DNA of 18,270 bases from Amylibacter sp. Lineage in GTDB: Bacteria; Pseudomonadota; Alphaproteobacteria; Rhodobacterales; Rhodobacteraceae. The position numbers and the translations under genes were made by a program. The number at the start of each line of letters is the position of its first letter. The first letter of the stretch is position 1. The stretch spans positions 1 through 18,270 of the forward strand of contig DAOUQS010000011.1 in assembly GCA_030625465.1 (NCBI GenBank), read 5' to 3'. The notes under the pieces are model-generated. The model worked only from the letters and a program-made list of their open reading frames with translations, made no database searches and was not told the origin of the DNA. Below, piece after piece: positions 1 through 7,352 of the stretch.

Positions 1-486
1 GGGTTCAATCCAAACCTGATCGCTGGTGAAGAGCCAGAGTTATGTGTGCGGTTGCGTGCCCACGGCTGGCAAATCTGGCGCTTGGATCATGCAATGGCCT
101 TGCATGATGCGGCGATTACACGGTTTGGACAATGGTGGAACCGTGCGCGGCGCGGTGGTCATGCCTATGCGGAAGGCGCCGCACTTCACGGCGCCCCGCC
201 GGAACGGCATAATGTGGCACAGGTCCGTCGTGCGTTGGCATGGGGTCTGGTATTGCCGGTTGTGATTTTATTGCTATCGCTTGGAAGTGTCTGGGCAATG
301 CTATTATTGCTTGTTTACCCCTTGCAAGTAATCAGGCTTGCATTGCGAGATGGATTATCGACGCGGGAAAGCTGGGAACGTGCGTTTTTTCTGACACTAT
401 CAAAGTTTCCCGAAACGGTCGGGATATGTGGGTATTGGTGGCGGAAGCTTGCAAATAGACCCAAGCGTCTTATCGAATACAAATGA
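1..486 (+). CDS. Glycosyltransferase family 2, C-terminal part (5' truncated by window edge)
   Basis: Frame 1 is open from the first base to a TGA at 484-486, giving 161 residues of a longer protein whose start lies outside the window. The opening stretch (GFNPNLIAGEEPELCVRLR) matches the C-terminal part of the GT-A fold in family 2 glycosyltransferases: an acidic Glu-Glu pair followed by a helix with Arg residues, then a short strand ending in a His-Asp-Ala segment. From about residue 78 a long hydrophobic stretch (roughly residues 78-108) forms one or two membrane helices, so this is probably an inner-membrane sugar transferase for a lipid or surface glycan. The acceptor and donor cannot be read from this fragment. 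The family call is fairly safe because of the E-E-x-E-L-x-x-R-L pattern; the exact substrate is unknown. It converges on the hydroxylase-like gene at 523-1242. Confidence 0.75.
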   Translation, partial: GFNPNLIAGEEPELCVRLRAHGWQIWRLDHAMALHDAAITRFGQWWNRARRGGHAYAEGAALHGAPPERHNVAQVRRALAWGLVLPVVILLLSLGSVWAMLLLLVYPLQVIRLALRDGLSTRESWERAFFLTLSKFPETVGICGYWWRKLANRPKRLIEYK

Positions 487-522
487 ATGCGAAGCTGTCA
501 CAAGCGTATCATTAAAAACCGT

Positions 523-1242
523 CTAAACCACCGCTGCCCGTTCAATTTCCACCTTGGTAAACCCGTATTTCCCGGCAAAGCGCAGACGTGCGGCGACCAG
601 TCGGGGGTCATCGGGGCGCAGGCCCATGGTGCGGATGAATTCCATGCGTTGCTGTTGTTTCAGGGCCTCGTGGTTAATCGCAGTACCCATCAGGCGATCA
701 ATAACATGCCCGCCGGGTGAGACATGAAACCACTTGGAAAAATCACGAAAATGGTGCTGGTTGTGCAATGTCGTGACATGGCGCTCCACCCAAACCTTAG
801 GCACATTCAGATGCGCGGTCATATGGAACCACTCATAGAACAGAAACGTGCCAACCCCGCCGACAAGAATAATGATCGCCGCGACCGGCAAGGCAAGGCT
901 GGTGATGAAAGACAAGGCAAACCAAAGCAGTGTAAAATTCATGCAAAGCATCGGGATGGCAAACCATGCAGGCACGAAAAACAGCCCTTTGTTGGTCGGA
1001 AAATCATGGTGGCCGTAATGCACTTGATACAACAGATCAAACAACCACTGCTTTTTAGGGGCGGGCAGATGGAATAGATAGCGATGGATGGAATATTCGT
1101 TCAGCATCTGCACAAGAACACCCAGCGGCACCAGCAGCCAGACCCATGCAGGGCCAGTTAAGCATACAACCAGCACACCAATAAGAATTGCCGCAGCCAT
1201 AAGCTGAACCGACAAGTGGCTAAACATTATTTTCAAACGCAT
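523..1242 (-). CDS. Fatty acid hydroxylase / sterol desaturase superfamily membrane protein
   Basis: A 239-residue polytopic membrane protein with the clustered histidines of the fatty acid hydroxylase superfamily, which bind a di-iron centre for O2-dependent hydroxylation or desaturation of lipids. The motifs are HRYLFH at about residues 53-58, HYGHH at 75-79, a His pair within FYEWFHMTAH (H140, H144), and HNQHH at 160-164. Hydrophobic segments lie near residues 12-45 and 95-135. The ATG at 1240-1242 is preceded by an AGGGG-type site about nine bases upstream. The C-terminal 50 residues are charged and probably cytoplasmic. Members act on fatty acids, sterols, carotenoids or alkylglycerols; nothing here identifies the substrate. 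It is transcribed divergently from gpmI and does not obviously belong to a larger operon. Confidence 0.85.
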   Translation of the reverse strand: MRLKIMFSHLSVQLMAAAILIGVLVVCLTGPAWVWLLVPLGVLVQMLNEYSIHRYLFHLPAPKKQWLFDLLYQVHYGHHDFPTNKGLFFVPAWFAIPMLCMNFTLLWFALSFITSLALPVAAIIILVGGVGTFLFYEWFHMTAHLNVPKVWVERHVTTLHNQHHFRDFSKWFHVSPGGHVIDRLMGTAINHEALKQQQRMEFIRTMGLRPDDPRLVAARLRFAGKYGFTKVEIERAAVV

Positions 1243-1324
1243 GATGGCGCCCCTTTACAGATTACCTGCATTATAAAGCAGGATTGGGCACGGTCAAAAT
1301 AGAACGTGACGTCATCATGCATGG

Positions 1325-1353
1325 TTGAACCTTCGGGTGGGGGGTATTAGGGT
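1325..1353 (+). promoter_or_regulatory. Possible sigma-70-like promoter upstream of gpmI
   Basis: The 1243-1408 gap lies between the divergent hydroxylase gene and gpmI. It contains TTGAAC (1325-1330), a 17-base spacer and TAGGGT (1348-1353). The -35 is reasonable and the -10 poor. An 8-base palindrome TGACGTCA sits just upstream at about 1308-1315. This is only a plausible promoter for the gpmI–rppH cluster. Confidence 0.22.
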
Positions 1354-1408
1354 CAGGATCTATTAATCTTGCACCTAAGTAATGCATGACGTTACAGAAA
1401 GCCTTCAA

Positions 1409-2932
1409 ATGACCACGCCAAAGCCCGTTGTTTTATGTATTCTTGATGGTTGGGGCCTGCGTGATGAGGTTGAAAACAATGCGGTTGCATTGGCCAGCAC
1501 CCCGACGTTTGATCGTATCATGGCGGAATGCCCTGCGTCCACATTGGCAACATTCGGGCCTGATGTCGGTTTGCCCGTGGGGCAGATGGGCAATTCGGAA
1601 GTCGGGCATATGAACATCGGGGCGGGACGGATCATCGAGACCGACCTGTTCCGCATTCAGGGTATTATTGAACGTGATGAATTTGCAGCATTGCCCGCGA
1701 TCAGGCGCTTTATCGCCGCGCTGAAAACATCCGGCGGCACTGCACATCTTGCAGGGATTTTGTCGGACGGCGGGGTTCACAGCCATATTGATCATATGAT
1801 CGTCACTGCGAAAGCCATTATTGCGGCTGGCGTACCGGTGGCTTTGCACCTGTTTGGCGACGGGCGCGATGTGGCGCCGAAATCTGCCAATGGATATTTG
1901 AACCATCTGGAAGCGGAATTGCCTGCGGGCGTAACTTTGGCGACATTTTCCGGCCGGTATTATGCGATGGATCGCGATAACCGCTGGGACCGGGTCGAAC
2001 GGGCCTATCGCGCCATGGTTTTGGGCAAGGGGCCAAGGGCTGCGCAGGCCCGGGATGTGATTGCAAACGCTTATGCGGATGACATCATAGACGAGTTTTT
2101 TGCGCCCACTGTTCTTGGTGCCTACAAGGGCATGCAGGATCACGACGGGTTGTTGTTTCTGAATTTCCGCGCAGATCGCGCACGCGAGGTTTTGGCCGCA
2201 ATTGCCGATCCGGATTTCAATGATTTTGAAACAGGGCCGCGCCCGAACTTGGCGATCGTTATGGGTTTTGCACAATATTCAACCCGCCATGATACTTATA
2301 TGGATTGCGTGTTTCCCGACCAGGAGATTAAAAATACGCTGGGCGCATGGGTATCCGACCATGGATTGAAACAATTCCGTATCGCGGAAACTGAAAAGTA
2401 TCCGCATGTGACGTTTTTCATGAATGGCGGCATTGAAGAGCCTGCCAAGGCAGAAGTACGCTACTTGGCACCCAGCCCGAAAGTCGCCACCTATGATATG
2501 CAACCGGAAATGTCATCCGCCGAGGTGACCGAACATTTGGTTGATGCGATCAAAACAGGCGGGTACGATTTGATTATCGTGAATTACGCCAACCCCGACA
2601 TGGTTGGTCATACGGGTGATTTGAAGGCGGCAATGGCAGCCTGTGCCTCGGTTGATAGGGGGTTGAAGCAGGTTATCGACGCCCTGTCTGAACAAGGTGG
2701 CGCGATGATTGTTTGCGCCGATCATGGCAATTGTGAAACCATGGTCGATCCCGAAACAGGTGCGCCGCATACCGCGCATACAACAAATCCGGTGCCTGTG
2801 GTCTTGATCGGCGGGCCAAAAGGGGCCAAACTACGCACAGGTGGGCGATTGGCCGATTTGGCACCCACATTACTGCAACTGATCGGGCTTGAGCAGCCCG
2901 ATGAAATGACAGGCGAAACACTGATTTGTTAA
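1409..2932 (+). CDS. gpmI: 2,3-bisphosphoglycerate-independent phosphoglycerate mutase
   Basis: The cofactor-independent, Mn-dependent phosphoglycerate mutase interconverts 3- and 2-phosphoglycerate in the cytoplasm (glycolysis/gluconeogenesis). Counting from ATG 1409 it has 507 residues, normal for the family. The N-terminal metal-binding stretch ILDGWG contains D13. The nucleophile is S63 in MGNSEVGHMNIGAGR. DGGVHSH follows in the transferase domain, and the second metal site shows as ADHGNCE (D438, H439) and HTAH (H454-H457). An in-frame ATG at 1382 would add nine residues. I prefer 1409 because homologues usually begin just before the K-P-V-V-L-C-I-L-D-G-W-G block and a weak AGAAAG lies about eight bases upstream; no Shine-Dalgarno is visible for 1382. 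It is the first gene of the gpmI–envC–ctpA–rppH cluster, and its stop overlaps the envC start. Confidence 0.97.
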   Translation: MTTPKPVVLCILDGWGLRDEVENNAVALASTPTFDRIMAECPASTLATFGPDVGLPVGQMGNSEVGHMNIGAGRIIETDLFRIQGIIERDEFAALPAIRRFIAALKTSGGTAHLAGILSDGGVHSHIDHMIVTAKAIIAAGVPVALHLFGDGRDVAPKSANGYLNHLEAELPAGVTLATFSGRYYAMDRDNRWDRVERAYRAMVLGKGPRAAQARDVIANAYADDIIDEFFAPTVLGAYKGMQDHDGLLFLNFRADRAREVLAAIADPDFNDFETGPRPNLAIVMGFAQYSTRHDTYMDCVFPDQEIKNTLGAWVSDHGLKQFRIAETEKYPHVTFFMNGGIEEPAKAEVRYLAPSPKVATYDMQPEMSSAEVTEHLVDAIKTGGYDLIIVNYANPDMVGHTGDLKAAMAACASVDRGLKQVIDALSEQGGAMIVCADHGNCETMVDPETGAPHTAHTTNPVPVVLIGGPKGAKLRTGGRLADLAPTLLQLIGLEQPDEMTGETLIC

Positions 2933-4074
2933 ACAGATTGTCAGCTATGGTTTTTGCAACCGCAATGCTTTGCTTCATTGCGCCTGTCGTTGTGATTGCC
3001 GCTGAAACACCGATGCGTATGGCACAAGATGCAGCAATTGAATTAAAAGCTGCAGCCGCGACTTTACAAAAGGCCAAAAAATCCAATGACCGCGTTGCGG
3101 CCCTTAGCCAAACAGTGCGCGCCTATGAAAGCGGCTTGCAAGCGGTACGCCAAAGTTTGCGCGCGGCAACCATACGCAAACAGGCATTACAGCTGGAATT
3201 GACAAGCCAACGCGCGCAAATCAGCAGGTTGCTGGGCGTTTTGCAAACCATTGAGCGTGCCAGTACACCGATGCTGATGATCCATCCGGCAGGGCCGGTT
3301 GGAACGGCGCGCTCCGGTATGGTGATGTCAGAGGTGGCGCCGATGCTGCAACAACGCGCAGAAGATTTGCAAATCCGGCTGGAAGAACTGCTTGTGCTGA
3401 ACATCCTGCAAAAAGACGCTGAAAAAGAACTGGAAGGTGGTTTGACAGGCGCCAAAGATGCACGCATCGCCCTGTCAGCGGCAATAAATGACCGCACAGA
3501 ACTGCCTTTGCGCTATGCTGCGGACCCGGTTCACACTCAGATCCTGATGGATAACAGCAAAACACTGGATTCTTTCGCGACCGGACTGACAGATATTCCA
3601 CTGGATGATGATCTGGGCGAACAAAAACCGTTCACAACCACCAAGGGCCAGCTACCTTTACCAACCGACGGTGTATTGTTGCGTGATTTCAACGAAGCGG
3701 ATGCCGCAGGGATTAAACGCCCCGGAATTGTTATCACGGCACGCCCCTTGTCGCTGGTCACCGCGCCGGCACCTGCAACAATTCGATTCGCGGGGTCATT
3801 TCTGGATTATGGTAAAGTCGTTATTCTGGAACCGGAACCGGGATATTTAATAGTCATTGCTGGCCTTCACCAGATTTATGGTGTTTTTGGTCAAATTGTG
3901 AATATTGGCGATCCGATAGGGCTTTTGGGTGGAAAACAACCTCAAGTTCAAGATTTTTTGATTGAAGCGTCAGAAGGTGGTGGCACAATCGGTCAAGAAT
4001 CGCTCTATATAGAAATAAGAAATAATGGTAAGCCTGTTAATCCAACAGATTGGTTTGCTTTAAGCAACATTTAG
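2926..4074 (+). CDS. envC: Murein hydrolase activator, EnvC-like (degenerate LytM domain)
   Basis: A secreted 382-residue protein with the EnvC layout: a signal peptide (hydrophobic core about residues 8-26, probable cleavage near AAE), a long helical coiled-coil region (about 35-110 and 135-190), and a C-terminal LytM/M23 fold (about 243-377) ending in LYIEIRNNGKPVNPTDW. EnvC proteins activate septal cell-wall amidases at the FtsEX complex and do not cleave peptidoglycan themselves. That fits here: the M23 zinc ligands are absent, with GIVITA in place of a G-x-D-type ligand strand and LEPEPGYLIV where a metallopeptidase would have its downstream His region. The start is uncertain. The longest version uses TTG at 2926, overlapping the gpmI stop; ATG at 2947 also leaves an intact signal peptide, and neither has a strong ribosome binding site. 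The position between gpmI and ctpA is common in alphaproteobacteria. Confidence 0.88.
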   Translation: MLNRLSAMVFATAMLCFIAPVVVIAAETPMRMAQDAAIELKAAAATLQKAKKSNDRVAALSQTVRAYESGLQAVRQSLRAATIRKQALQLELTSQRAQISRLLGVLQTIERASTPMLMIHPAGPVGTARSGMVMSEVAPMLQQRAEDLQIRLEELLVLNILQKDAEKELEGGLTGAKDARIALSAAINDRTELPLRYAADPVHTQILMDNSKTLDSFATGLTDIPLDDDLGEQKPFTTTKGQLPLPTDGVLLRDFNEADAAGIKRPGIVITARPLSLVTAPAPATIRFAGSFLDYGKVVILEPEPGYLIVIAGLHQIYGVFGQIVNIGDPIGLLGGKQPQVQDFLIEASEGGGTIGQESLYIEIRNNGKPVNPTDWFALSNI

Positions 4075-4083
4075 GAAAGTATA

Positions 4084-5415
4084 ATGAAGAAACTTTTTAT
4101 AGCCGCAGCTAGCGGGACGATGGCAGGCTTTTTGCTGACAGCGAACTTCACCGGTCCCCTGATCGCACAGGAAACCGAAAAAACAAAATCCACATATGAA
4201 CAGCTGGATTTATTCGGCGATGTTTTTGAACGCATCCGTTCCAGCTATGTTGAAGAAGTGGACGAGGAAAAGCTTATCCAAAGTGCCATTAACGGCATGC
4301 TTACATCACTGGATCCGCATTCCAATTTCATGGCGGCGGAAGAGTTTGATACCATGCGCATCCAAACCCGTGGAGAGTTTGGCGGACTTGGAATAGAGGT
4401 CACCCAGGAAAACGGCTTTGTAAAAGTTGTAACGCCGATTGATGATACACCGGCAGAAAAAGCCGGCATCCAGTCGGGCGATTTCATCACCCAGGTTGAT
4501 GGCGAAGCGATGCTTGGCATGTCCTTAAGTGATGCGGTTGATTTGATGCGTGGGCCCATCGGCTCGGAAATTATCCTGACAATTGTGCGCGAAGGTGTTG
4601 ATGAACCGTTCGATGTCACAATCATACGCGACCAGATAAAGGTCAAAGCCGCCCGCGTTCGTATTGAGGGCGATACCGTCGTCATGCGTGTTTCGGGCTT
4701 CACTGAACAGACGTATAAAAACCTGAAAGAGGGAATTGAAAAGCAGGTGGAAAAAGCCGGCGGCATTGACAAGGTCAGCGGGTTTATTCTGGATTTGCGC
4801 AATAACCCCGGTGGTTTGCTGACGCAAGCCGTATTGGTATCGGATGCTTTCCTGGAAAAAGGCGAGATCGTCTCGACCCGTGGCCGGAATGTGCAAGACA
4901 GCGATCGGCGCAATGCAAAACCTGGTGATTTAACAGAAGGCAAGCCTTTGGTCGTCTTGATCAACGGCGGCTCCGCTTCGGCATCGGAAATTGTTGCCGG
5001 TGCATTGCAAGATCACCACCGTGCAGTGATTATCGGCACAAGAAGTTTTGGCAAAGGCTCGGTTCAGACCATTATGCCACTGCAAAGCGGGTCGGGTATT
5101 AAACTTACAACGGCGCGATATTATACCCCTTCGGGCAGGTCAATTCAGGCATTGGGCGTATCGCCCGACATTCTTGTTGAACAACGTCCGCCACGGGATG
5201 CGGATGATGATGAGACAGCAAACCGCAATCAAAGATTTGAGGCGGATTTGCGCGGATCATTGTCAAATAACAGTTTAACCGAGGATCAGAAAAAACAACT
5301 GGAAGATGAACGTAAAGCGCAGGAAGAGATCGCGAAATTACGTGATAAGGATTATCAATTGTCCTATGCGCTGGATATTCTAAAAGGCCTGACCGTTCTT
5401 TCTGACGCAAACTAA
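4084..5415 (+). CDS. ctpA: C-terminal processing peptidase, S41 family (CtpA/Prc-type)
   Basis: A 443-residue periplasmic serine protease. An N-terminal signal peptide or anchor (about residues 1-28, ending IAQ) is followed by a helical region with SLDPHSNFM, a PDZ domain (about 95-175), and the S41 catalytic core. The catalytic Ser is S299 in GGSASASEI and the Lys is K324 in SFGKGSVQ. The 25-residue spacing is that of the Ser/Lys dyad in Prc and D1-processing proteases. The core ends with [13 protein letters not shown] and GVSPDI. The C-terminal tail (about 370-443) is charged and helical. The ATG at 4084 has AGGAAAG a few bases upstream, nine bases after envC ends. CtpA-type proteases trim or degrade periplasmic proteins, including murein hydrolases and their regulators, so the pairing with EnvC makes sense. 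Length and motifs are complete. Confidence 0.96.
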   Translation: MKKLFIAAASGTMAGFLLTANFTGPLIAQETEKTKSTYEQLDLFGDVFERIRSSYVEEVDEEKLIQSAINGMLTSLDPHSNFMAAEEFDTMRIQTRGEFGGLGIEVTQENGFVKVVTPIDDTPAEKAGIQSGDFITQVDGEAMLGMSLSDAVDLMRGPIGSEIILTIVREGVDEPFDVTIIRDQIKVKAARVRIEGDTVVMRVSGFTEQTYKNLKEGIEKQVEKAGGIDKVSGFILDLRNNPGGLLTQAVLVSDAFLEKGEIVSTRGRNVQDSDRRNAKPGDLTEGKPLVVLINGGSASASEIVAGALQDHHRAVIIGTRSFGKGSVQTIMPLQSGSGIKLTTARYYTPSGRSIQALGVSPDILVEQRPPRDADDDETANRNQRFEADLRGSLSNNSLTEDQKKQLEDERKAQEEIAKLRDKDYQLSYALDILKGLTVLSDAN

Positions 5416-5416
5416 T

Positions 5417-5902
5417 ATGACAGAAGATGATATTCTTGCTTTGCCGTATCGGCCTTGCGTCGGCATCATGATTTGCAATCGTAATGGCGGCGTTTTTGCC
5501 GGGCAACGGCTTGATAGTGCTTCTGACGCATGGCAGATGCCACAAGGCGGCGTTGAAAAAGATGAAGCCCCGGAAGCGGCAGCCTTGCGCGAACTGGAAG
5601 AGGAAACCGGCATCCCTGCGCACGCGGTGGATATCGTGGCCGAAACCATGGACTGGATACCCTATGATCTGCCGCACTACCTGGTTCCAAAGCTATGGAA
5701 AGGCCGGTATCGCGGGCAAAAACAAAAATGGTTTTTGATGCGCTTCAACGGCAATGATGAATTGATAAATATCAATACAGAGATCCCAGAGTTTGCAGCA
5801 TGGGCATGGCTGCCACCGGAAAAATTACTGGAATTGATCGTCCCCTTCAAGCGCAACACTTATGAGCGTGTCATCCGTGAATTTCAAAAAATGGTGAAAT
5901 AA
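5417..5902 (+). CDS. rppH: RNA pyrophosphohydrolase, Nudix family
   Basis: A 161-residue cytoplasmic Nudix hydrolase of the RppH/IalA group, which removes pyrophosphate from 5'-triphosphorylated RNA and so starts mRNA decay. The Nudix box is complete at residues 44-66: G44, E50, R58-E59, E62-E63 and G65-I66. Family landmarks are [11 protein letters not shown] near the start, WQMPQGGV before the box, and the W-F-x-x-R-F segment (KWFLMRFNG) after it. The ATG begins one base after the ctpA stop, so translation is probably coupled. In many alphaproteobacteria a polysaccharide deacetylase gene lies between ctpA and rppH; here it is absent. No convincing terminator was found in the 85-base gap to the convergent adaptor gene. 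Confidence 0.95.
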   Translation: MTEDDILALPYRPCVGIMICNRNGGVFAGQRLDSASDAWQMPQGGVEKDEAPEAAALRELEEETGIPAHAVDIVAETMDWIPYDLPHYLVPKLWKGRYRGQKQKWFLMRFNGNDELININTEIPEFAAWAWLPPEKLLELIVPFKRNTYERVIREFQKMVK

Positions 5903-5987
5903 AATTCGGTAAAGCCTGTATGCGATTGTAGTATCACACAATTGTAAAACCAGCCGGTACATGGCCGATCCTGCGTTTGGAATCTGT

Positions 5988-7352
5988 TTATAAATGAGGT
6001 ACTGGTTCTTTTAGAAAAACTTCCCATATTGATTTCCAGATTTCAACCTGCCCGGTTGTTATGTTGGCCGAAAAGCGCTGCACGCCCGCGCCGCTATACC
6101 CGGAAGCCAGAATAATTTCCGCATTTCTTTTTGCATTGCCCTTTAAATCAAGAACGGCTTCCAGTTTTCCATTTGGCTTGCGCAGCACCGCAGCGGTTGT
6201 TGCAATAAGGTGTCCGGGGACCATGTGGTCTTTGCCCAAAGATACGATTGTAGGCGCACCAATTATAAACTTATCCGCGTCCTCTTTCTTTAGTGAAAAT
6301 GACACCGGAAATTCATTATCAATAGGCTGCAGTGTAAAAACGGGGTCGAATTTTTTATAATAATTCCCTGTTTTTGCAATTTTTGTGCCGACAACAGTTC
6401 CGGTTATAGTTGCATATATAAAATTATCATCCAGCTGTTCGTTCAAGTCGCGCAGCTTGCCGTCAAGATAGCGCATATCCTGTGTTGCCTGTTCAATCGC
6501 CGCCCCCAGTTCCTCTTCCTTTTGCAGCTTTCTCAGAAAATAATCTTTACGGGCCGTTTGTAATTTTTGGCGTATTTCCGTAATTTGAACGGTGGGCTGA
6601 AATTGGTCATCCACAACCGTGTTCATGTAGGCTTGACTTTTGTTAGCCGGATAATTGTTGCCATCTTCCCTGTCATATACGACCCTTGGATTTTGCCCCA
6701 GCGGTTGTTTGGTTAAATCACGCTGTTTGGCAATATTTTCCAATAATATGGAATGGTCTTCCAATGCTGCAATTGTCTCTTCAAGCGATTGATCCGCGAT
6801 TGCATTGCGTAAAAGTTCCCGCTCACATTGTTTGACCCTATAAGATACATCGAACTGATCAATAATGTGGTCGACTAGTTTTTGTGCATCATATGGAAGT
6901 TTGAATACAGATTTGTTAGACTGTAATGATACCAGACAATGAAGCTCAATAACCTTGAATGCAAATTCCCGCTGGGCGTCCTCGTAATCCAGTTTTATTG
7001 GTGCCGTCTGAACCGCACCTAACAGCTCACCTTTTTGAACAAGCTGTCCCGAGCTTACAAAAACCTGCTCCAATGCACCGTTAACGTGTGTTTCAATTGA
7101 TACGACAGGTGTAAGGTTTCGGATATGCGCCCATCCTCGTTTTGAAAAACTGATAGGAACCGCGTAAAAATCCAAGACCAAAATAAATGCGGCGATTGTA
7201 AACACCAGTGCAGCTGACACTAAAAGAAAACTTGATTGAAGGTATTGCACGGCCGTGGACTTTTTTTGCTCGGCTGCAATAAAAGCTTCCAGGTTTTGCC
7301 GCGTTAAAGATAATGTCCCTAAGCCTGGTTTTTGAATGCCAAACCTTCGCAT
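5988..7352 (-). CDS. HlyD-like periplasmic adaptor (membrane fusion protein)
   Basis: A 454-residue protein laid out like the adaptor of type I secretion systems: a cytoplasmic N-terminus (1-40), one membrane helix (about 42-61), and a biotinyl-lipoyl half-motif (about 85-113: VNGALEQVFVSSGQLVQKGE). Two long helical segments follow (about 120-215 and 255-308), then the second lipoyl half (about 311-341: ATITGTVVGTKIAKTGNYY) and a beta-barrel-like region (345-410). Such adaptors bridge an inner-membrane ABC protein to an outer-membrane channel; no TolC-like gene is in the window. Residues 215-255 form an unusual loop rich in Asn, Asp, Pro and Tyr between the helices. The ATG follows directly after the stop of the ABC-like gene, so the two are translationally coupled. 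It is the last gene of the minus-strand operon. Because its ABC partner is degenerate, a structural or sensing role is possible. Confidence 0.8.
   Translation of the reverse strand: MRRFGIQKPGLGTLSLTRQNLEAFIAAEQKKSTAVQYLQSSFLLVSAALVFTIAAFILVLDFYAVPISFSKRGWAHIRNLTPVVSIETHVNGALEQVFVSSGQLVQKGELLGAVQTAPIKLDYEDAQREFAFKVIELHCLVSLQSNKSVFKLPYDAQKLVDHIIDQFDVSYRVKQCERELLRNAIADQSLEETIAALEDHSILLENIAKQRDLTKQPLGQNPRVVYDREDGNNYPANKSQAYMNTVVDDQFQPTVQITEIRQKLQTARKDYFLRKLQKEEELGAAIEQATQDMRYLDGKLRDLNEQLDDNFIYATITGTVVGTKIAKTGNYYKKFDPVFTLQPIDNEFPVSFSLKKEDADKFIIGAPTIVSLGKDHMVPGHLIATTAAVLRKPNGKLEAVLDLKGNAKRNAEIILASGYSGAGVQRFSANITTGQVEIWKSIWEVFLKEPVPHL

Noticed and set aside
1308..1315. TGACGTCA palindrome as an operator
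   Set aside because: A single 8-base palindrome with no second copy; too little to call a regulatory site.
1433..2275. 280-codon open frame antisense to gpmI
   Set aside because: It lies wholly within a clear gpmI, has no ribosome binding site, and its translation is rich in Cys, Arg and His with no recognisable domain; it is a shadow of codon bias.
4245..4964. 239-codon open frame antisense to ctpA
   Set aside because: The Ser- and Pro-rich translation without motifs is typical of an antisense shadow; ctpA is complete on the + strand.
5903..5987. Terminator between rppH and the HlyD-like gene
   Set aside because: Only weak 3-5 bp inverted repeats (for example ATTGT/ACAAT) and no T-run.
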